Below are positions 33,628-45,827 of a stretch of DNA of 64,000 nucleotides, in pieces. The stretch is taken from the NCBI GenBank assembly GCA_024114885.1, contig CP099427.1:372001-436000 (forward strand), written 5' to 3'. Made by a program: the position numbers and the translations under genes. The stretch is from Septoria linicola. Lineage: Eukaryota; Ascomycota; Dothideomycetes; Mycosphaerellales; Mycosphaerellaceae. A model generated the notes under the pieces. That model ran no database searches and was not told the DNA's origin. It saw only the letters and a list, made by a program, of their open reading frames with translations. The stretch's first letter is position 1, and each line of letters begins with the position of its first letter.

Positions 33628-34353
33628 CTACTTCTGCTTCTTGCCCTCACTCTTCTTCTCCTTCTGCTCGGCCCTCTTCTCATCCCTCTTCGCATCCATC
33701 AGTTCAATCTCCTCCTGCTCTTTCCTTTGCGCATACCACTGTCCGGCCTGCAGGACCAGCACACCAACCAGTACCAACGCCAAAATGGTGTCGGAAGCAG
33801 CCAAGACTCTCAAGCTATCTTCCCGTCCGATGTAGTCTCCCTCCTTGTTCTCCAACGCTTTTTCCACAATCGTCTCGTGGCCCGCGAGAGGCTTGTTGCC
33901 GTATAGGCCTGCAGTCACAGTGCGCAGACCCTTGACGATGTTGGCAATGTAGACGGTGATGCCGCACATGTAGAGGACGAGCGAGGCGCCATCGAAGAGC
34001 AGGTTGGCCTCTGTGGGCTTGAAGAGCTTGATCAGGAAGCCGAGGAGTCCAGTGCCGATGACAATGTGCAGAATGCGGGAAATGAGGGGCGGAGAGGCGT
34101 GCAGGAATTTGAGGTGGTTCTCCTGCAGCTGGAAGTAGGCTTCGCGCGGGTTGACATTCGGGTCGATGACGGGAGGAGTCGACCAAAGCACGTTGTAGTC
34201 GTAGGGAAAGAGCGCAAAGAGGACGCCCAGGAAGAAGCATGTTGCTGTAGCTCGGAATCAGTATACTGATGATCAAAGTCATGGATGGATTGGGGAGTAC
34301 TCACGTCCAATAATCAGGAATGTCGCAAATGGCGCGGTTCCTTTGGCAGGCAT
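33628..34353 (-). CDS. SHR3: Shr3-type amino acid permease chaperone, two exons
   Basis: The model is exons 34353-34305 and 34244-33628 with a 60-bp intron (GTGAGT to GCTACAG) in phase 1, giving 221 residues. Splicing restores FLIIG joined to PTCFFLGVLFALFPYDYNVL, the first membrane helix and conserved Shr3 start. Three further hydrophobic segments follow (ISRILHIVIGTGLLGFLIKL; SLVLYMCGITVYIANIV; DTILALVLVGVLVLQAG), making a four-helix ER membrane protein, then a Lys/Glu-rich cytosolic tail ending in KKQK, a plausible ER retrieval signal. In yeast Shr3 is needed to fold and package amino acid permeases into COPII vesicles. Confidence 0.92.
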
Positions 34354-35275
34354 CGTGGGCGACAAGTAGAATATGCTTTGGCTTTGCGACTCGTCGAGAG
34401 TGGTGCTGGTGATAATGTTCTGGGAGTGGGAAGAGCTGGCTGCAGGGGAGCTGAACGAGGGCTTGTGCGACTGCGGGAGCTGCACGACCGACTGCACGTC
34501 AATTGCCCGAAGTCAATCTCTATCTGCAAGCAAGAACATCACATACCTGTCCTTTCACATGCAACGATCAAGTTACTCTTCACAGAATCAGTAGCAATCT
34601 TGAAAGAAGCATATCTGGCTTCGACACTCGAGCCTCCACGCGATAGCGGAGCTGAGATCGCGATAGCCGGGATAATGCCACCGATAAGCGCGATGGTATG
34701 GACGTTGATTGACGAACACCGGCCAATCTCTACGGAATGATACATACAATGAGACAGTGGCTAGAGGGACAAAGCAATGCCTTCCAATGACCGCAATTGC
34801 TGTCCGTCCGCTGAACCGTCCTGGAGGGAAGTCCAGTCTACGTGCTTGAGCACTGTAGCTTTGGACTGTCAAGTCATCTCCGTAGCGCAACATACGCCCG
34901 GCGTGCATCGCAGGGCAGTACTATTATTGCTTGTTCCCACTCCGGGGCTGACTCATCGCCTGCCCTTCCTGAATCATCAGGCATTGAAGCGGCGGAAGTA
35001 CTTTAGAGAGTGTCTGGCAACTGGTCGCTGGTCCTGTTCTCCATTGGTGACGTCTCAATCGCGTGGCTGCTCGATGTGAGTCGTGATAGCCAAATGCTGA
35101 GTGGTAGATATTCGTGTCTCGGGTGTCGATGCTGGGCCAGTGTAGCTCTGACCGGTGGTGCACCAAGAGCATGCAAGGCGTGGCAACAGTCACGCGACCC
35201 GATACAGGGCATAGCTTCCAGCATTCGATGTGGCCAGCCCAACTACCCAAAGTCACGTCGACCTGACATCCACCC
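34354..35275. other. Intergenic between SHR3 and the THOC5-like gene
   Basis: Contains the SHR3 promoter and leader, and the 3' UTR of the THOC5-like gene. No supported gene in 0.9 kb. Confidence 0.5.
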
Positions 35276-35990
35276 TCATTTCTTAGCATCTTCCTCGGCG
35301 GCCTTCTTCTGCCTCGCATCAAACAGCTTGGTAGGTTTCTCTTGCCCGCCCACGAGCCACTTCTCCAGGCTGTCATCTAGCGCCGCCAATTGTTCCTTCT
35401 CTGCCGCGTTCTTCTTCATGAGCGCCTCCTTCCTCTTCTCCAGTTCCTGCCTTCTCGATTCAAGCTCCTTTCTCGCAGCATGCTCGTCCCCTATCCTCGC
35501 CACGGTCAAGTCATGATCCGATGCAACAGAGTATTCTGGATGTTCAGCCAGGAAGTCCTCTACCTGAACCATGCCTAGGTGCTCGTATTTGTGACTATGC
35601 GATCGCGTTAGCAATCCTCCAATATCATAGCACTAGTCCTGTGACATACTTGTACTCTTCACATCCTCGAATCTCCCCTCGCAAGTGCCGTTGCTCATAG
35701 TACAAATTCTGGAGTTGCAGATGCAGCTCGTCAATTTCCTGTCGTGCTTCGGTAGTCTCTTGCTTGGTAGCTCGAACGCCGAGAATAGCTTTGCGGTTCA
35801 GGCCTCGTAGTATCGCCAGTCGGCTGCTGAGCGTCTTTTGCTCAGTGAGAAGTCGCATGTCTTCGTATGAAGCAGAGCCATTTTGTGCGATGAAGTCGAG
35901 GATGGAGTTGCATTGCGCGCGCGTTTCTTTGGCCGCCGACAGAACGGAGATGAGGACTGGATCGGTGATGAGTGCATCGGCGGAGGACAT
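35276..35990 (-). CDS. THO complex subunit 5-like protein, two exons
   Basis: The model is exons 35990-35650 and 35594-35276 with a 55-bp intron (GTATGT, branch GCTAAC, acceptor GCATAG), giving 219 residues. The product is almost entirely helical and coiled-coil. The most diagnostic stretch is LQLQNLYYEQRHLRGEIRGC, followed after the splice by HKYEHLGMVQVEDFLAEHPE, the pattern of THOC5/Fmip proteins. A basic, Lys/Glu-rich C-terminus follows. THO couples transcription elongation with mRNA export in the nucleus. It is much shorter than animal THOC5 (about 680 residues), as expected for the short fungal homologues. The start ATG is the one opening MSSADALITD; a second in-frame ATG lies 33 bases upstream. 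Confidence 0.8.
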
Positions 35991-36729
35991 GGTGGCGGTG
36001 CAGTGGTGTTTTGTTATGATCAAACGTCAACCACGATGTGAAGGTACCTACAGGTGCTCAGGGCAGAAGACATGGATCGGCGAAAAGGTCCGGCGCTAAC
36101 TAGTGCAGCTGCTCTTTTCTCCTTACAGTACCTCCAACTACGTTCTGCTTGACTTCACCATTCCTGTGGACTTTGTGTCTCTCACCACTCATACAGCGCA
36201 AGTGCAGTCTGTCTTTACTCAAACTCAGCCTGGCGATTCGAGACTGCGTCAAGAGACATGGAGTTGTACCAGGCCATGCCATGAGTTTGTCCTCAGGTAT
36301 GGCTTCCAATCACTGTACGAGCGTCCTCAAAAATAGGCATATGCTGAACCAGTCTCTGTTTCTGCCTGTGTTCCAAGGCTCTCGGTAGGATTCTCAGTCG
36401 CTGACCAGCAGGTGCTTACTTCGGAAGCACACCCGCATGAATGGTCAAAGAAAAGTGAATCGTGCTAGCAGTGTCTGGGACAAACGGCTTGTGTAGTGCG
36501 GTTGCTATCTTCACGAGCAAACCAGATTCACTACGCTTGATTTACCTGCATAAGTATAACTCTTTGTCCTGCTCTAACATTTCTTGCCATTTCGCTGATT
36601 GCACTTTGACCACTCGAATTCTAGGACACACCAAGGTGAACTGTATGCTCCATTGAACGGACTTGCGTCTCGGCCCTGCACCGCTCTCCGAAAAACGTTA
36701 TCAACCACGCCAACGAGAAGCCGCTCAGC
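35991..36729. other. Divergent intergenic region
   Basis: Promoters of the THOC5-like gene (minus) and the deaminase-like gene (plus). No supported gene. Confidence 0.5.
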
Positions 36730-39516
36730 ATGTCGACGCAGTCTATCGATGAGCTCGAAGAGCTGCTCCGACCTGAAGTGAGCGAAAAGTTCATGCGCCG
36801 CTGGAAGCATCTCTTCTTCCGTGGCACGACCAAGATACTAGCACTGCTCGACTCATATGATGTGCGTCCCGCTGGTGGAGAGCTCTCTCTCGATGAGAAT
36901 AAGCTCACAGCGCCACTATCGGCGTTATTTGAGTATAACTTTGAGACCTTTCTCAACCTGACACTTCGAAGTCACGAGATTGCATGTCTTGTGCTATCTG
37001 GCAAGCTAGGAGGAGATGTGGAGCATTTCACCGTGGTCAAGGATCCTGTCTATACATTATCGGCGAATCCCAATTGGCCAAAGGACTTCAAGCAGCACGC
37101 ACGCAAAGGCAGAACAGGTCATGGCGGAATTGACAACGACTGCCACAGATGTGACTCGGGCACACTACGGTCTGGAGCGACTCAACGACAAGATCGATAT
37201 TGTGGACTACCTATGCGACACCTGGCAGATTTGGCGTGGAGAGAAGAGCAAGGATTCACCCTACGCTCATCACGTCATGGCGTACATGAAAGTCCTGAAG
37301 GCTGTGCACACGGCGGACACGCAAGCTAAGCTCACATTTGCTACCGATCGCATATCAACCTTCGTCCTGCTAAGCGGCAACAGCAAGACTGCTCGGCGCC
37401 TCAACTTTGGCACAGGGAAGCGCAATCTGTACGATGTTCTTACAAGGCCTGCTAGTGGAATTCCAACACGAGCGCAGTATGTCCGTCATTTAAACTGGAT
37501 GCAACAAGTGAGCAGGTTCAACGTGCATTTCTCCGCCAGCAGTTCGAGATGTATCTGCGACGCAAGAGAGTTCCGGCGGCAGAGTGTGCGGCGACAATGT
37601 CTGAGTTCGATCGTAACCCAATTCATGGTCTTTCAGGTAGGATGGTCTTTCAGTCAATCTTGGCAGACATCATGATCAGAATTAGCGAGAGTATCCAGAG
37701 GCTAGACGTGGCGGTCAAGGCTTTTAAGTCCGATACAACACTCCATAAGCAGCGTGACCTTATCAAGGAGATCTTGCCCGAGGTTGAATGCAATCTCACA
37801 TGTCTGATGCTGTTACAACATCGCTGCAAGGCTACACTCTTCGAGCACCTCCGGTGGCTATCGTCCGCTGCCCAGGTCGTCGAAGCCAAGGATGAACCAA
37901 ATTGGGCAGAAGATGTGCCTGATCGCGCTCTGTCTCCGGCTTTACCTTCAGTGAGAGATTCTCACACCGTACAAGCAGCCGAAGGACAGGCAGATCCGCT
38001 TGGCGGCCCCGATACAAACTTCGATGGCCAGAACCGCGAGGATGAGGAACAGAGGCAGATCGATTCCGCTGGTGAGCGGGAGAGAGATTTTACCACCGGG
38101 TTCGCCAAGAGTACGCTGAAGTATCTGTCCCTCGTTACACAGCTGAAGCACGGCATCGTGCAGGCCACTCGTTTCGATGCTGCCAACAAGACACCCAAGC
38201 AGCGACAGAAGTCCGCACAGGTCAACGGCGCTCAGGTTAGCGTTGTCGAATTGCGAGCCGAGACATCCGACGATGAGAAGTACTCTATCAATCACTGCCT
38301 TGAATTATTCGGTCAGCTAGATGTGCAGGAAACTGGCAAGTCTCGATTGGATCTTGATGTCATTCGCAAGATTCTCTCCGAGGAGAACGAAAAAGTCCCA
38401 GCAAATTGCAACAGAAAAGAGCTGGAGGTCGGGTTGCTCTCGAAAACTAATGGCTTTGGTGGCGTTCCTCACGCCGAATCGATCACAATGGCCTTGATTG
38501 CAAATCTGCAAGACAAGGAAGTTCTCGACAAAATGATCGACGGTTTTGCTGTTGATCGCCTGGGCAACTCCTTTGCAGTCAACGGCCAAGTCTTGGAGTT
38601 TCTGCACGACTGGTTGCCACTCGTTCACGTAACCAAACGCTGCTGTCCAGCCTGCTTCAAGTTCCTTCAACTATTTGAGGAGTACACGGCCAAGGAAGCT
38701 GGCAAGAAACTGAAACTAGCAGCACCAGGATACCACAACTTTCGGACTCAGACCACGCTCCCGTCATGGACTCCCAGAGAGCTCGCGGAGGGCGTGCTAA
38801 GCTTTGCGACCACGGAGGCACGCAACAAGCTCTACAACTTGCAGAGAAACTATGAACTGTATGGTAAAGTCACCTCACACAGCAGTCAGCTGTCACCACA
38901 GCAGTCAGATGCTGCAGATCAGCTAGACAGCATGAGTCTCACGACAGTGCCTGATTCCGTATGCGAACCTTCAGGTGGAAGTTCTACCCCAGGTCAGGAA
39001 TCTCCGCTTCCGTTGCTTCGACCACGCCCATCAATGCCACCACCAAGCGGAACGCCAGTTCCTAGTCCATCAGAGAGCCGGTCTCTGCAGGTCCCTGGAT
39101 CACGCCCACTCCAGGGACAGAGCATGCCAAGCTCACCGCCACCACGAGCGTCGTTCTTCACTCGTCCGGTGTCTCCGCTCGTGGGTCTTGCAGCCCCAGG
39201 CTTCATGGGAGCCTCCAGCCCCAGCCGATCACCATTCGGGAGCCTGCCTATCCGGCCAGGTCCCCAGTCGTCCTCGGACGACATCGTTTCGATGCCATCC
39301 TCACCACCCGTAGCGATACGAGTGAGTGACGATAGCGAACAACCAGGAGAGAGCCACCAGCAAGCCGAAATGGGTGGAACAGCTTCTCCGAATGTGGGCT
39401 CTCGTACGGACTCTCCAAGTAAGCATCCACGAACAGCGAGCAGTGCTTACGATGCAGAGCACGAGGAGCGGAGGAAGAGACGTGATGAAAAGGATCACAA
39501 CGACGATGTGGATTAG
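36730..39516 (+). CDS. Probable OTT_1508-like nucleic-acid/nucleotide deaminase, three exons
   Basis: Three coding-quality segments lie in three frames, best joined by introns at about 37048-37117 (ends GAACAG; alternative donors just upstream) and 37436-37515 (or 37429-37508), giving about 878 residues. Residues 1-212 are helical and unrecognised. The C-terminal half carries a cytidine-deaminase-like zinc site: H-A-E (38470-38478, about residue 531) in VPHAESITMALIANL and, 56 residues on, C-P-A-C in HVTKRCCPACFKFLQ (about 589-592), followed by PGYHNFRTQTTLPSW. This is the arrangement of the OTT_1508-like deaminases (PF14441) common in fungi. Residues about 690-878 are a Ser/Pro-rich disordered tail ending in charged residues. 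The substrate is unknown. The intron borders are inferred from frame and splice motifs only. Confidence 0.6.
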
Positions 39517-40157
39517 TGTGAGCGTGTCTGATGGGGAGCAATGATACTACGGCATCTCGACTGAACAGCAGCGTCCGTGCCATGAAGCATCCGGACAGGG
39601 CAAGAGGTTGATTTCAGTCTGTCGGAGCTGGAAGAGATTGATGGAGCGACAACTCCGCTGAACAGCCATCGACCATGCCACTGGATATCCAGAGGGGACC
39701 GGAAATTGTACGGAGCATCACAGAAGCTTTGAGCGAATGCATGGCGTGGCCATGTTACACATTGGAATTCAGCATTGTAGCATTAGTGGCGTGAATTCAC
39801 TGGGGGTAAATTAACGCAGGCGAGCTTTTCTCTACCATCCATCGTGTTCCACAGCGCCAGATATCAGAATGGAAGTGAAATTGTTCAGATGGTCAGACGG
39901 AACCTGGAAGGACGTGAGGTTCATTGGATCTGATCGTCCAATTTGATGACAGACCGGGTCATCCTAGTCAATTAACGAGCCTCGGCAAAAGACAAGATAG
40001 TGGAGCTGACCTTCGCGGGACCTGCATTGCATTATTTACAGTGTAAGCTGTTTCTTGCATGTGTGATGATCGTCCTCCTGCACGCGTCCGCTCACCACCT
40101 CCCCGATGGCCTCTTCTCCCTAGCACTGCCCGCCCCATTGACGAAATTGTGCACAGC
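39517..40157. other. Intergenic, PEX1 promoter
   Basis: Between the deaminase-like gene and PEX1. An ATG at 40059 is in frame with PEX1 and would add 33 residues; it lies inside the stretch counted here as leader. Confidence 0.5.
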
Positions 40158-43100
40158 ATGTCTGTAGCTGGCAGAAGACCTGGCGGCGGTGGTGCCGGCA
40201 GCTCAGGCACCACCGTCGAGCTGGCCATCCTGCCGAGTCTGAAGAGCTGTTTGGTCAATTTGCCGGCCTCTCTGGTGTCTCTGCTGCTGAACGCGAACAC
40301 GGTGGCGCAGAATGTGGTGGTGGAATTGCAGTACCGGCAGGCTCAGCCAGCGGGCTCAGACGGGAAGAGTAAGCCAGCAATGACACATTCAGTGTTTGTG
40401 GGATGGACGGGCATGCAATCGCAGTCCAGGCCGACGCCGTTGATCGGACGCGAAGGAGTGCGAAGTGGCTCGCAAGACAAGGACGTGGCGACGGTCGAGA
40501 TCGATGCCACGTTCGCCAGACGGCTGGGATTGAACGCAGGCATGAAGGTCGGCAATGCACACTTCCCAAGCATGATATCCGGCTGATGGAGGACAGTAGG
40601 CGAGTGTGTCACTACATGTAGATCCACCTCAAGCTCACACCGTCAATATCGAGCCATTGACTGCCACCGATTGGGAGAGTCAGTATGCCATACATTCAAG
40701 CTGGTCGGCCAGTCATGCTTACTGCAATTCTAGTCATTGAGCTTCATTCGTCCTTCTTGGAAATGAACTTTCTGTCCCAAGTCCGGGCACTTCCAAATCC
40801 AGCGGCCGGACATACGCATCCTCTGACATTACACCTCACACCCACATCTACGGCTAATATTCTAGTCACATCTCTCACACCTGCGCCAGCGAGCACACAA
40901 TCATTTGTGAAGATCTCGCCAGACGCTGAAGTCATTGTGGCCCCCAAGACCCGACAGTCTCAGAAGCAGAGCAGCTCAAAGGACAATCGGAGCACAACCA
41001 GCGCAGGAAGGAGGAGTGCAGGAGGGCGGAGTACAACCAGTCAAGCACGCCATAAGAGCGAACGAGAGATTGAAAAGTCCAGGCCACCAATCTTCCTGCG
41101 AGGTCTCACACGGGCTTTACAAAATGAGTGGTTCGAAGATGGTGGTGATGACCTCAAAGACGAAGGACTGCGGGTCTGGGTCGATCGTGAGCACTTGCTG
41201 TCCAAGACGCTACGCGGCGTTACTTGGGTAGCAGTCTCGATCATCAAACCAGCTGGTCTACAGGAACCAGTCAACCCCCAAAGTGGACCTGCACCTGATC
41301 AGCAACCTGCTCAGAAGGTGGTCGCAAAGCTATCTGCCTGGGAAGATGCGCCGGATAGTAGGCATGTGGCCCTGTCATCACTCCTCTGTGCGACATTGGA
41401 CGCGGAGGATATTGTGGGAGGCATTGTGCGAATCGATCCTGCTCCGGCGCCGCTGCCACGCACAGCTTCGGCACTTAAAGATCCCTCGGCGCAAGCGAGC
41501 AAAGAAGCGATCGTAAAGAAGCTCAGACTCACTCCTTTCATGCAGACGCAAGGCGATCAGAAGGCAGCTGGCATCAAGTTTGGAGGCGAGTCAAAGGCAG
41601 AGAAGGAGACTACTGCCCAGGCAGTCTACAAAGCATTGTCGGCGAACAAGATTCTGGAGGGTCCGCTAACAGATGGCATGTATCTGCCTCCATCCGAAAG
41701 CTGGCCGGGTGGCATTCTAGACTTCGAGCCTGCGCCTCAAGGAGATCCTTCAAGACCGAAAACGAATTGGCTGATCGGGTCAGAAAGAAGGCTGGAACTT
41801 GTGATGCAACAGATGACAGTTGAGCAAAAAGGTCCGCAATGGCCACCTGGTGAGAAGCTGCCCAAGACTGTTCCGAGCATGGTTGGAATAGACAGCGTGA
41901 TTGAGCAGACCAGGAAGAGTCTGCTGCACACGTCTTCAGTGCTGCTGACTGGAGGTCTTGGAGCCGGCAAGAGCTCACTCGTGCATTTGCTAGCGCACCA
42001 GCTGCGCAACGAGTACCTCTTCAACGTGATCTACTTCCCTTGTCGAACAATGGTCAGCGACGAGACGCGAGTCAAGACAATCAAGGATACGCTACAGCGC
42101 GTGTTTGCATCAGCCTCGTGGGGTGCACGCATAGGAGGGCGGTCATTGGTCATACTGGACGACCTGGATAAGCTGTGCCCTGTCGAAACTGAACTGGAAC
42201 AGCAAAGCAACGTCAACAGTAAGCAAGTGAGTGAGCTGCTGTGCTCTATTGTGCGACAATGGTGTACGAGAGACTCTGGTGTGGTCATGCTGGCTACTGC
42301 ACAGAGCAAGGAAGCTGTTAATAATACTGTCATTGGTGGCCACGTGGTACGCGATATTGTTGCGATGAAGGCACCGAGCAAGGACGGTAGACGAAAAGTG
42401 CTCGACTTGCTCGTGAAGCAAGCGAGCAAAGCTGGGAGCAACGATGGTGCAGAGACCGTGGTCAAGAATGGAGGACAACTGAATGCCTGGATGGAAGATT
42501 CCGATGGCGAGCAGTCAAGACCTGCATCCGCACATGGTGCAGACGGTGCGCAACAGGAAGAAGAAAATCCGGATCTGGATCTGCTGGAGGTTGCAGGCCA
42601 GACTGATGGTTACATGCCAGGTGACTTGGCCGTTCTGGTATCTCGCGCTCGCAGCGAAGCTCTGATGCGCGCCGTGAACGGAGATGTCATCTCTGATGAG
42701 GTCTTGCTCACAGATGTCGACTTCACTGCAGCTCTGAAAGGTTTCACGCCTGCATCGCTACGCGGTGTCACTTTGCACTCATCTACTACCACATTCGCCA
42801 GCATTGGTGGTCTCAAGGAAACACGGCAGACGCTTCTGGAAACGCTGCAATACCCGACTACATATGCACCTCTCTTCGCGAAGTGTCCACTTCGACTTCG
42901 TTCTGGTCTTCTGCTTTACGGCTACCCTGGTTGTGGTAAGACCTTGCTTGCCTCTGCAGTGGCGGGCGAGTGTGGCCTGAACTTCATCTCCGTCAAAGGA
43001 CCAGAGATCTTGAACAAGTACATTGGTGCATCTGAGAAGAGTGTTCGAGACCTGTTCGAGCGAGCAGAAGCTGCGAAGCCTTGTGTGTTGTTCTTTGACG

Positions 43101-44041
43101 AGTTTGATGCCATTGCTCCGAAGCGTGGCCACGACAGTACTGGTGTCACAGATCGTGTGGTCAACATGCTGCTCACCATGATGGACGGCGCGGAAGGTCT
43201 GTCTGGGGTGTATGTTCTTGCTGCCACTTCGCGCCCTGATCTCATCGATCCTGCTCTGCTTCGACCTGGACGTCTGGACAAGTCCCTGATCTGCGATATG
43301 CCCGCCGAAGATGATAGGCTTGACATTCTGCAAGCTATCAGGAGTAAGCTTCATCTTCAGCCACAGCTCCTGGACGAGGACAACGAAGGCCCAGAGTCAT
43401 TGCAAGAAGTAGCTCGTCGCACGGAAGGTTACTCCGGCGCGGACCTGCAGGCGGTAATGTATAACGCGCATCTTGAAGCTATTCACGATGTCCTCGGCCC
43501 CTCAGCAGAATCTGCTACCCTGGACTCAGAGAAGAAGAGCAAGAGTAAGGCTGGAGGCAAGAGTCAAGACTTCTCATACTTTAGGCTGGGTCAGGTCAAT
43601 GTGTCTCAAGACAGCTCGCCGGTTGCATTGGCGCAGCTAGCTGCCGAGAGAGCAGCGATCGCAGAAAAGCTGAAAGCTCTACAGCTTGCACGCCGGAAGG
43701 CCAAGGCTGAGCGGCAAGCAGCACGACCCGCTCAGCAGATGAGGCCTGGCAGCGCCATGAGTCATCGTAGCTCATCCACCACTTTATCGAACAGACCTAG
43801 CTCGGCGCATTCTCACGGACACCAAACGAATGGAGAGAAGACGCCAGCCGCGAGCGAAGAGCCCGTCATCAGCTGGAAGCATCTTGAGAAGAGCTTGCAG
43901 GAGACGAGGAGTTCGATCAGTAAGCAGGAACAGATGAGATTGGCGAGGATTTACAAGGAGTTTGTCGTTGGGAGGAATGGTGATATGCAGGATGGCAGTC
44001 AGGGGGGGACTGGGGTGGGAGGAAGGACGAGTCTAATGTAG
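40158..44041 (+). CDS. PEX1: Peroxin-1, AAA ATPase of the peroxisomal importer, three exons
   Basis: The model is exons 40158-40547, 40600-40678 and 40734-44041 with introns of 52 and 55 bp, giving 1258 residues. Splicing restores the N-terminal double-psi-barrel motif VSLHVDPPQAHTVNIEPL and DWE joined to IIELHSSFLEMN, which single-frame reading loses. AAA domain D1 has Walker A GGLGAGKSS (about residue 563) and Walker B LVILDDLDKL. D2 has Walker A GYPGCGKT (about 886), Walker B VLFFDEFDAIAP and the arginine-finger region RPGRLDKS. With Pex6 it extracts ubiquitinated Pex5 from the peroxisomal membrane. The Ala/Glu/Arg-rich C-terminal extension (1130-1258) is disordered. The start is uncertain between the ATGs at 40059 and 40158. 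Confidence 0.96.
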
Positions 44042-44369
44042 AGCGATATGCAGAAGTTAAACCTGTGGCATCTTTGCCATTTTCAGTGTGCTCAGCTTGT
44101 GTGCTGTGAAAGGACCAGAGACGACTATGTTGACATGGTCTTGTCTATATCATGATATTCAATCAAAATGGTGGTATTCACAGACTGGATGAAGTATAGA
44201 TGTGCATGTCGCGCTCGCCAAGATTTGCATAGCCAGCTCGTACAGAGTACGAATTCACGGCGGCACCTCCAGCCGCCGAGCTTCTCTCTGTTACACGATC
44301 AAACAAGAACAAGACCGTCTTCTTTTGACGTCTCGAATCGTCCAATTGACGAACTTAAGCTTGATCAAG
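44042..44369. other. Intergenic, PEX1 3' UTR and aldehyde dehydrogenase promoter
   Basis: 328 bases. Nothing else is recognised; the dehydrogenase frame extends upstream to 44202 but has no family resemblance before the ATG at 44370. Confidence 0.6.
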
Positions 44370-45827
44370 ATGGCCGCCTACACTTCTGCAGCGGAGTTCA
44401 AGTCCACTTATGAGACGCTGAATGCGACGTACGCCACACACAAGACCAAGGACGTTAGATGGCGCAAGTGGCAGCTGAAGCAGCTCTGGTGGCTCCTCGT
44501 CGACAACACCGACGCCTTCTCCAAAGCATTTGCAGCTGACCTTGGACGTACTGAAGCCGAGACTCGACAGTACGACATCGCAAGTGTCAAAAAGGACATC
44601 AAGGAGTATATCGACAATGTTGACGTTTTGGCGAAGGGCAACGCGCCTGAAGGCGCAGGCATTCTCATGGGACGTTTTGGCAAAGCCTGGCTTCGCAAAG
44701 AGCCTCTTGGTGTCTGTCTCATCATCGGCGCATGGAACTTCCCTCTCGTGACGCTGCTTGGGCCCGCTACTGCTGCAATCGCTGCTGGCAATTGCGTGGT
44801 TCTAAAGCCATCTGAGCTCGCAGGATCTGTCAGCAACCTTCTTGCTGAGTTTGTACCAAAATACATGGACCCGTCTGCAATTCGCGTAGTGACTGGTGGT
44901 GCGCAGGAGACTGGGCTCATGCTAGAACAGAAGTGGAACCACATCTTCTACACCGGAGGCTCAAAAGTCGGACGTATCATCGCTGCAGCTGCTGCGAAAC
45001 ATCTTACGCCTACAGTGCTCGAGCTTGGAGGGCAGGCACCTGCCATTGTCACGAAGAGTGCCAACATCGACCTCGCGGCGAAACGGATCGTGAACTTCAA
45101 GCTCACAAACTCGGGCCAGATTTGCCTCAACGTCAACCACGTCTTTGCTGATCCAGCAGTTCATGACGAACTCGTCGAACGAATGCAGCACTGGCTGCAG
45201 GAGTTCGTGGGCAAAGACAACACCTGGCTGGCAAATATCATCTCCGACAATCACTACAAGCGGGTGACAGACCTGCTGGGCAAAACGAGTGGCAAGATTA
45301 CTTACAATGGTGAGAGTCAGCCCGAGAAGAAGTTTGTGCACCCAGCAATCATCACAGATGTCAAGACAGACGATAGTCTGATGTCGGAGGAGCTTTTTGC
45401 ACCCTTCATCCCGGTCATCAAGGGCACTGTCGAACAAGCTGTCGCCACGGTATCAAGCATGCCGCATCCTCTTGGACTGTACATCTTCGCTACAGCTCAG
45501 AGTGAGATTGACTACGTCCTTGACCGGACTACGAGTGGAGGCGTCACAATCAATGATGTTGCTCTTCACGCAGCGGTGCCCAATGCGCCCTTTGGTGGCG
45601 TCGGAGAGAGCGGGAATGGTGCTTACCATGGCAAAGTTGGATTCGATGCCTTCAGCCATACGAGGCCTGTCGTGGGCTTGCCAAACTGGATGGATGTGGC
45701 GTGGAGGTATGGAGCTCCCAAGCTGGAAAATCTGCCCAAATGGGACACGGCGAAAGCGACGTGGAAGAAGGGAGAGACGCTTGAGGAGCAGACTACTAGT
45801 GGGAAGAGTTGGCTGGGGATTTGGTAG
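44370..45827 (+). CDS. Aldehyde dehydrogenase (class 3 type)
   Basis: A protein of 485 residues in one exon, normal for class 3 ALDH. The start at MAAYTSAAEFK follows a good Kozak context (CAAGATGGC). Landmarks in order: GVCLIIGAWNFPLVTLLGP and AAGNCVVLKPSE (NAD-binding Rossmann region), IFYTGGSKVGR, the general-base Glu in TVLELGGQAPAIV, the catalytic Cys in LTNSGQICLNVNHV, and EELFAPFIPVI. The C-terminal part has NAPFGGVGESGNGAYHGKVG and FSHTRPVV. It oxidises aldehydes to acids with NAD(P); fatty or aromatic aldehydes are the usual class 3 substrates. The C-terminus (KSWLGIW) shows no obvious membrane anchor or PTS1. It is next to PEX1 but has its own promoter gap. Confidence 0.95.
   Translation: MAAYTSAAEFKSTYETLNATYATHKTKDVRWRKWQLKQLWWLLVDNTDAFSKAFAADLGRTEAETRQYDIASVKKDIKEYIDNVDVLAKGNAPEGAGILMGRFGKAWLRKEPLGVCLIIGAWNFPLVTLLGPATAAIAAGNCVVLKPSELAGSVSNLLAEFVPKYMDPSAIRVVTGGAQETGLMLEQKWNHIFYTGGSKVGRIIAAAAAKHLTPTVLELGGQAPAIVTKSANIDLAAKRIVNFKLTNSGQICLNVNHVFADPAVHDELVERMQHWLQEFVGKDNTWLANIISDNHYKRVTDLLGKTSGKITYNGESQPEKKFVHPAIITDVKTDDSLMSEELFAPFIPVIKGTVEQAVATVSSMPHPLGLYIFATAQSEIDYVLDRTTSGGVTINDVALHAAVPNAPFGGVGESGNGAYHGKVGFDAFSHTRPVVGLPNWMDVAWRYGAPKLENLPKWDTAKATWKKGETLEEQTTSGKSWLGIW

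Noticed and set aside
37117..37149. 31-base intron-like segment (GTCATG, TTGAC, CCACAG) in the deaminase-like gene
   Set aside because: Frame-consistent but shorter than spliceable introns usually are; a 70-88-base intron ending at 37117 explains the frame equally well.
44202..44369. 56-residue N-terminal extension of the aldehyde dehydrogenase
   Set aside because: Not family-like; the ATG at 44370 has a better context and begins where class 3 enzymes begin.
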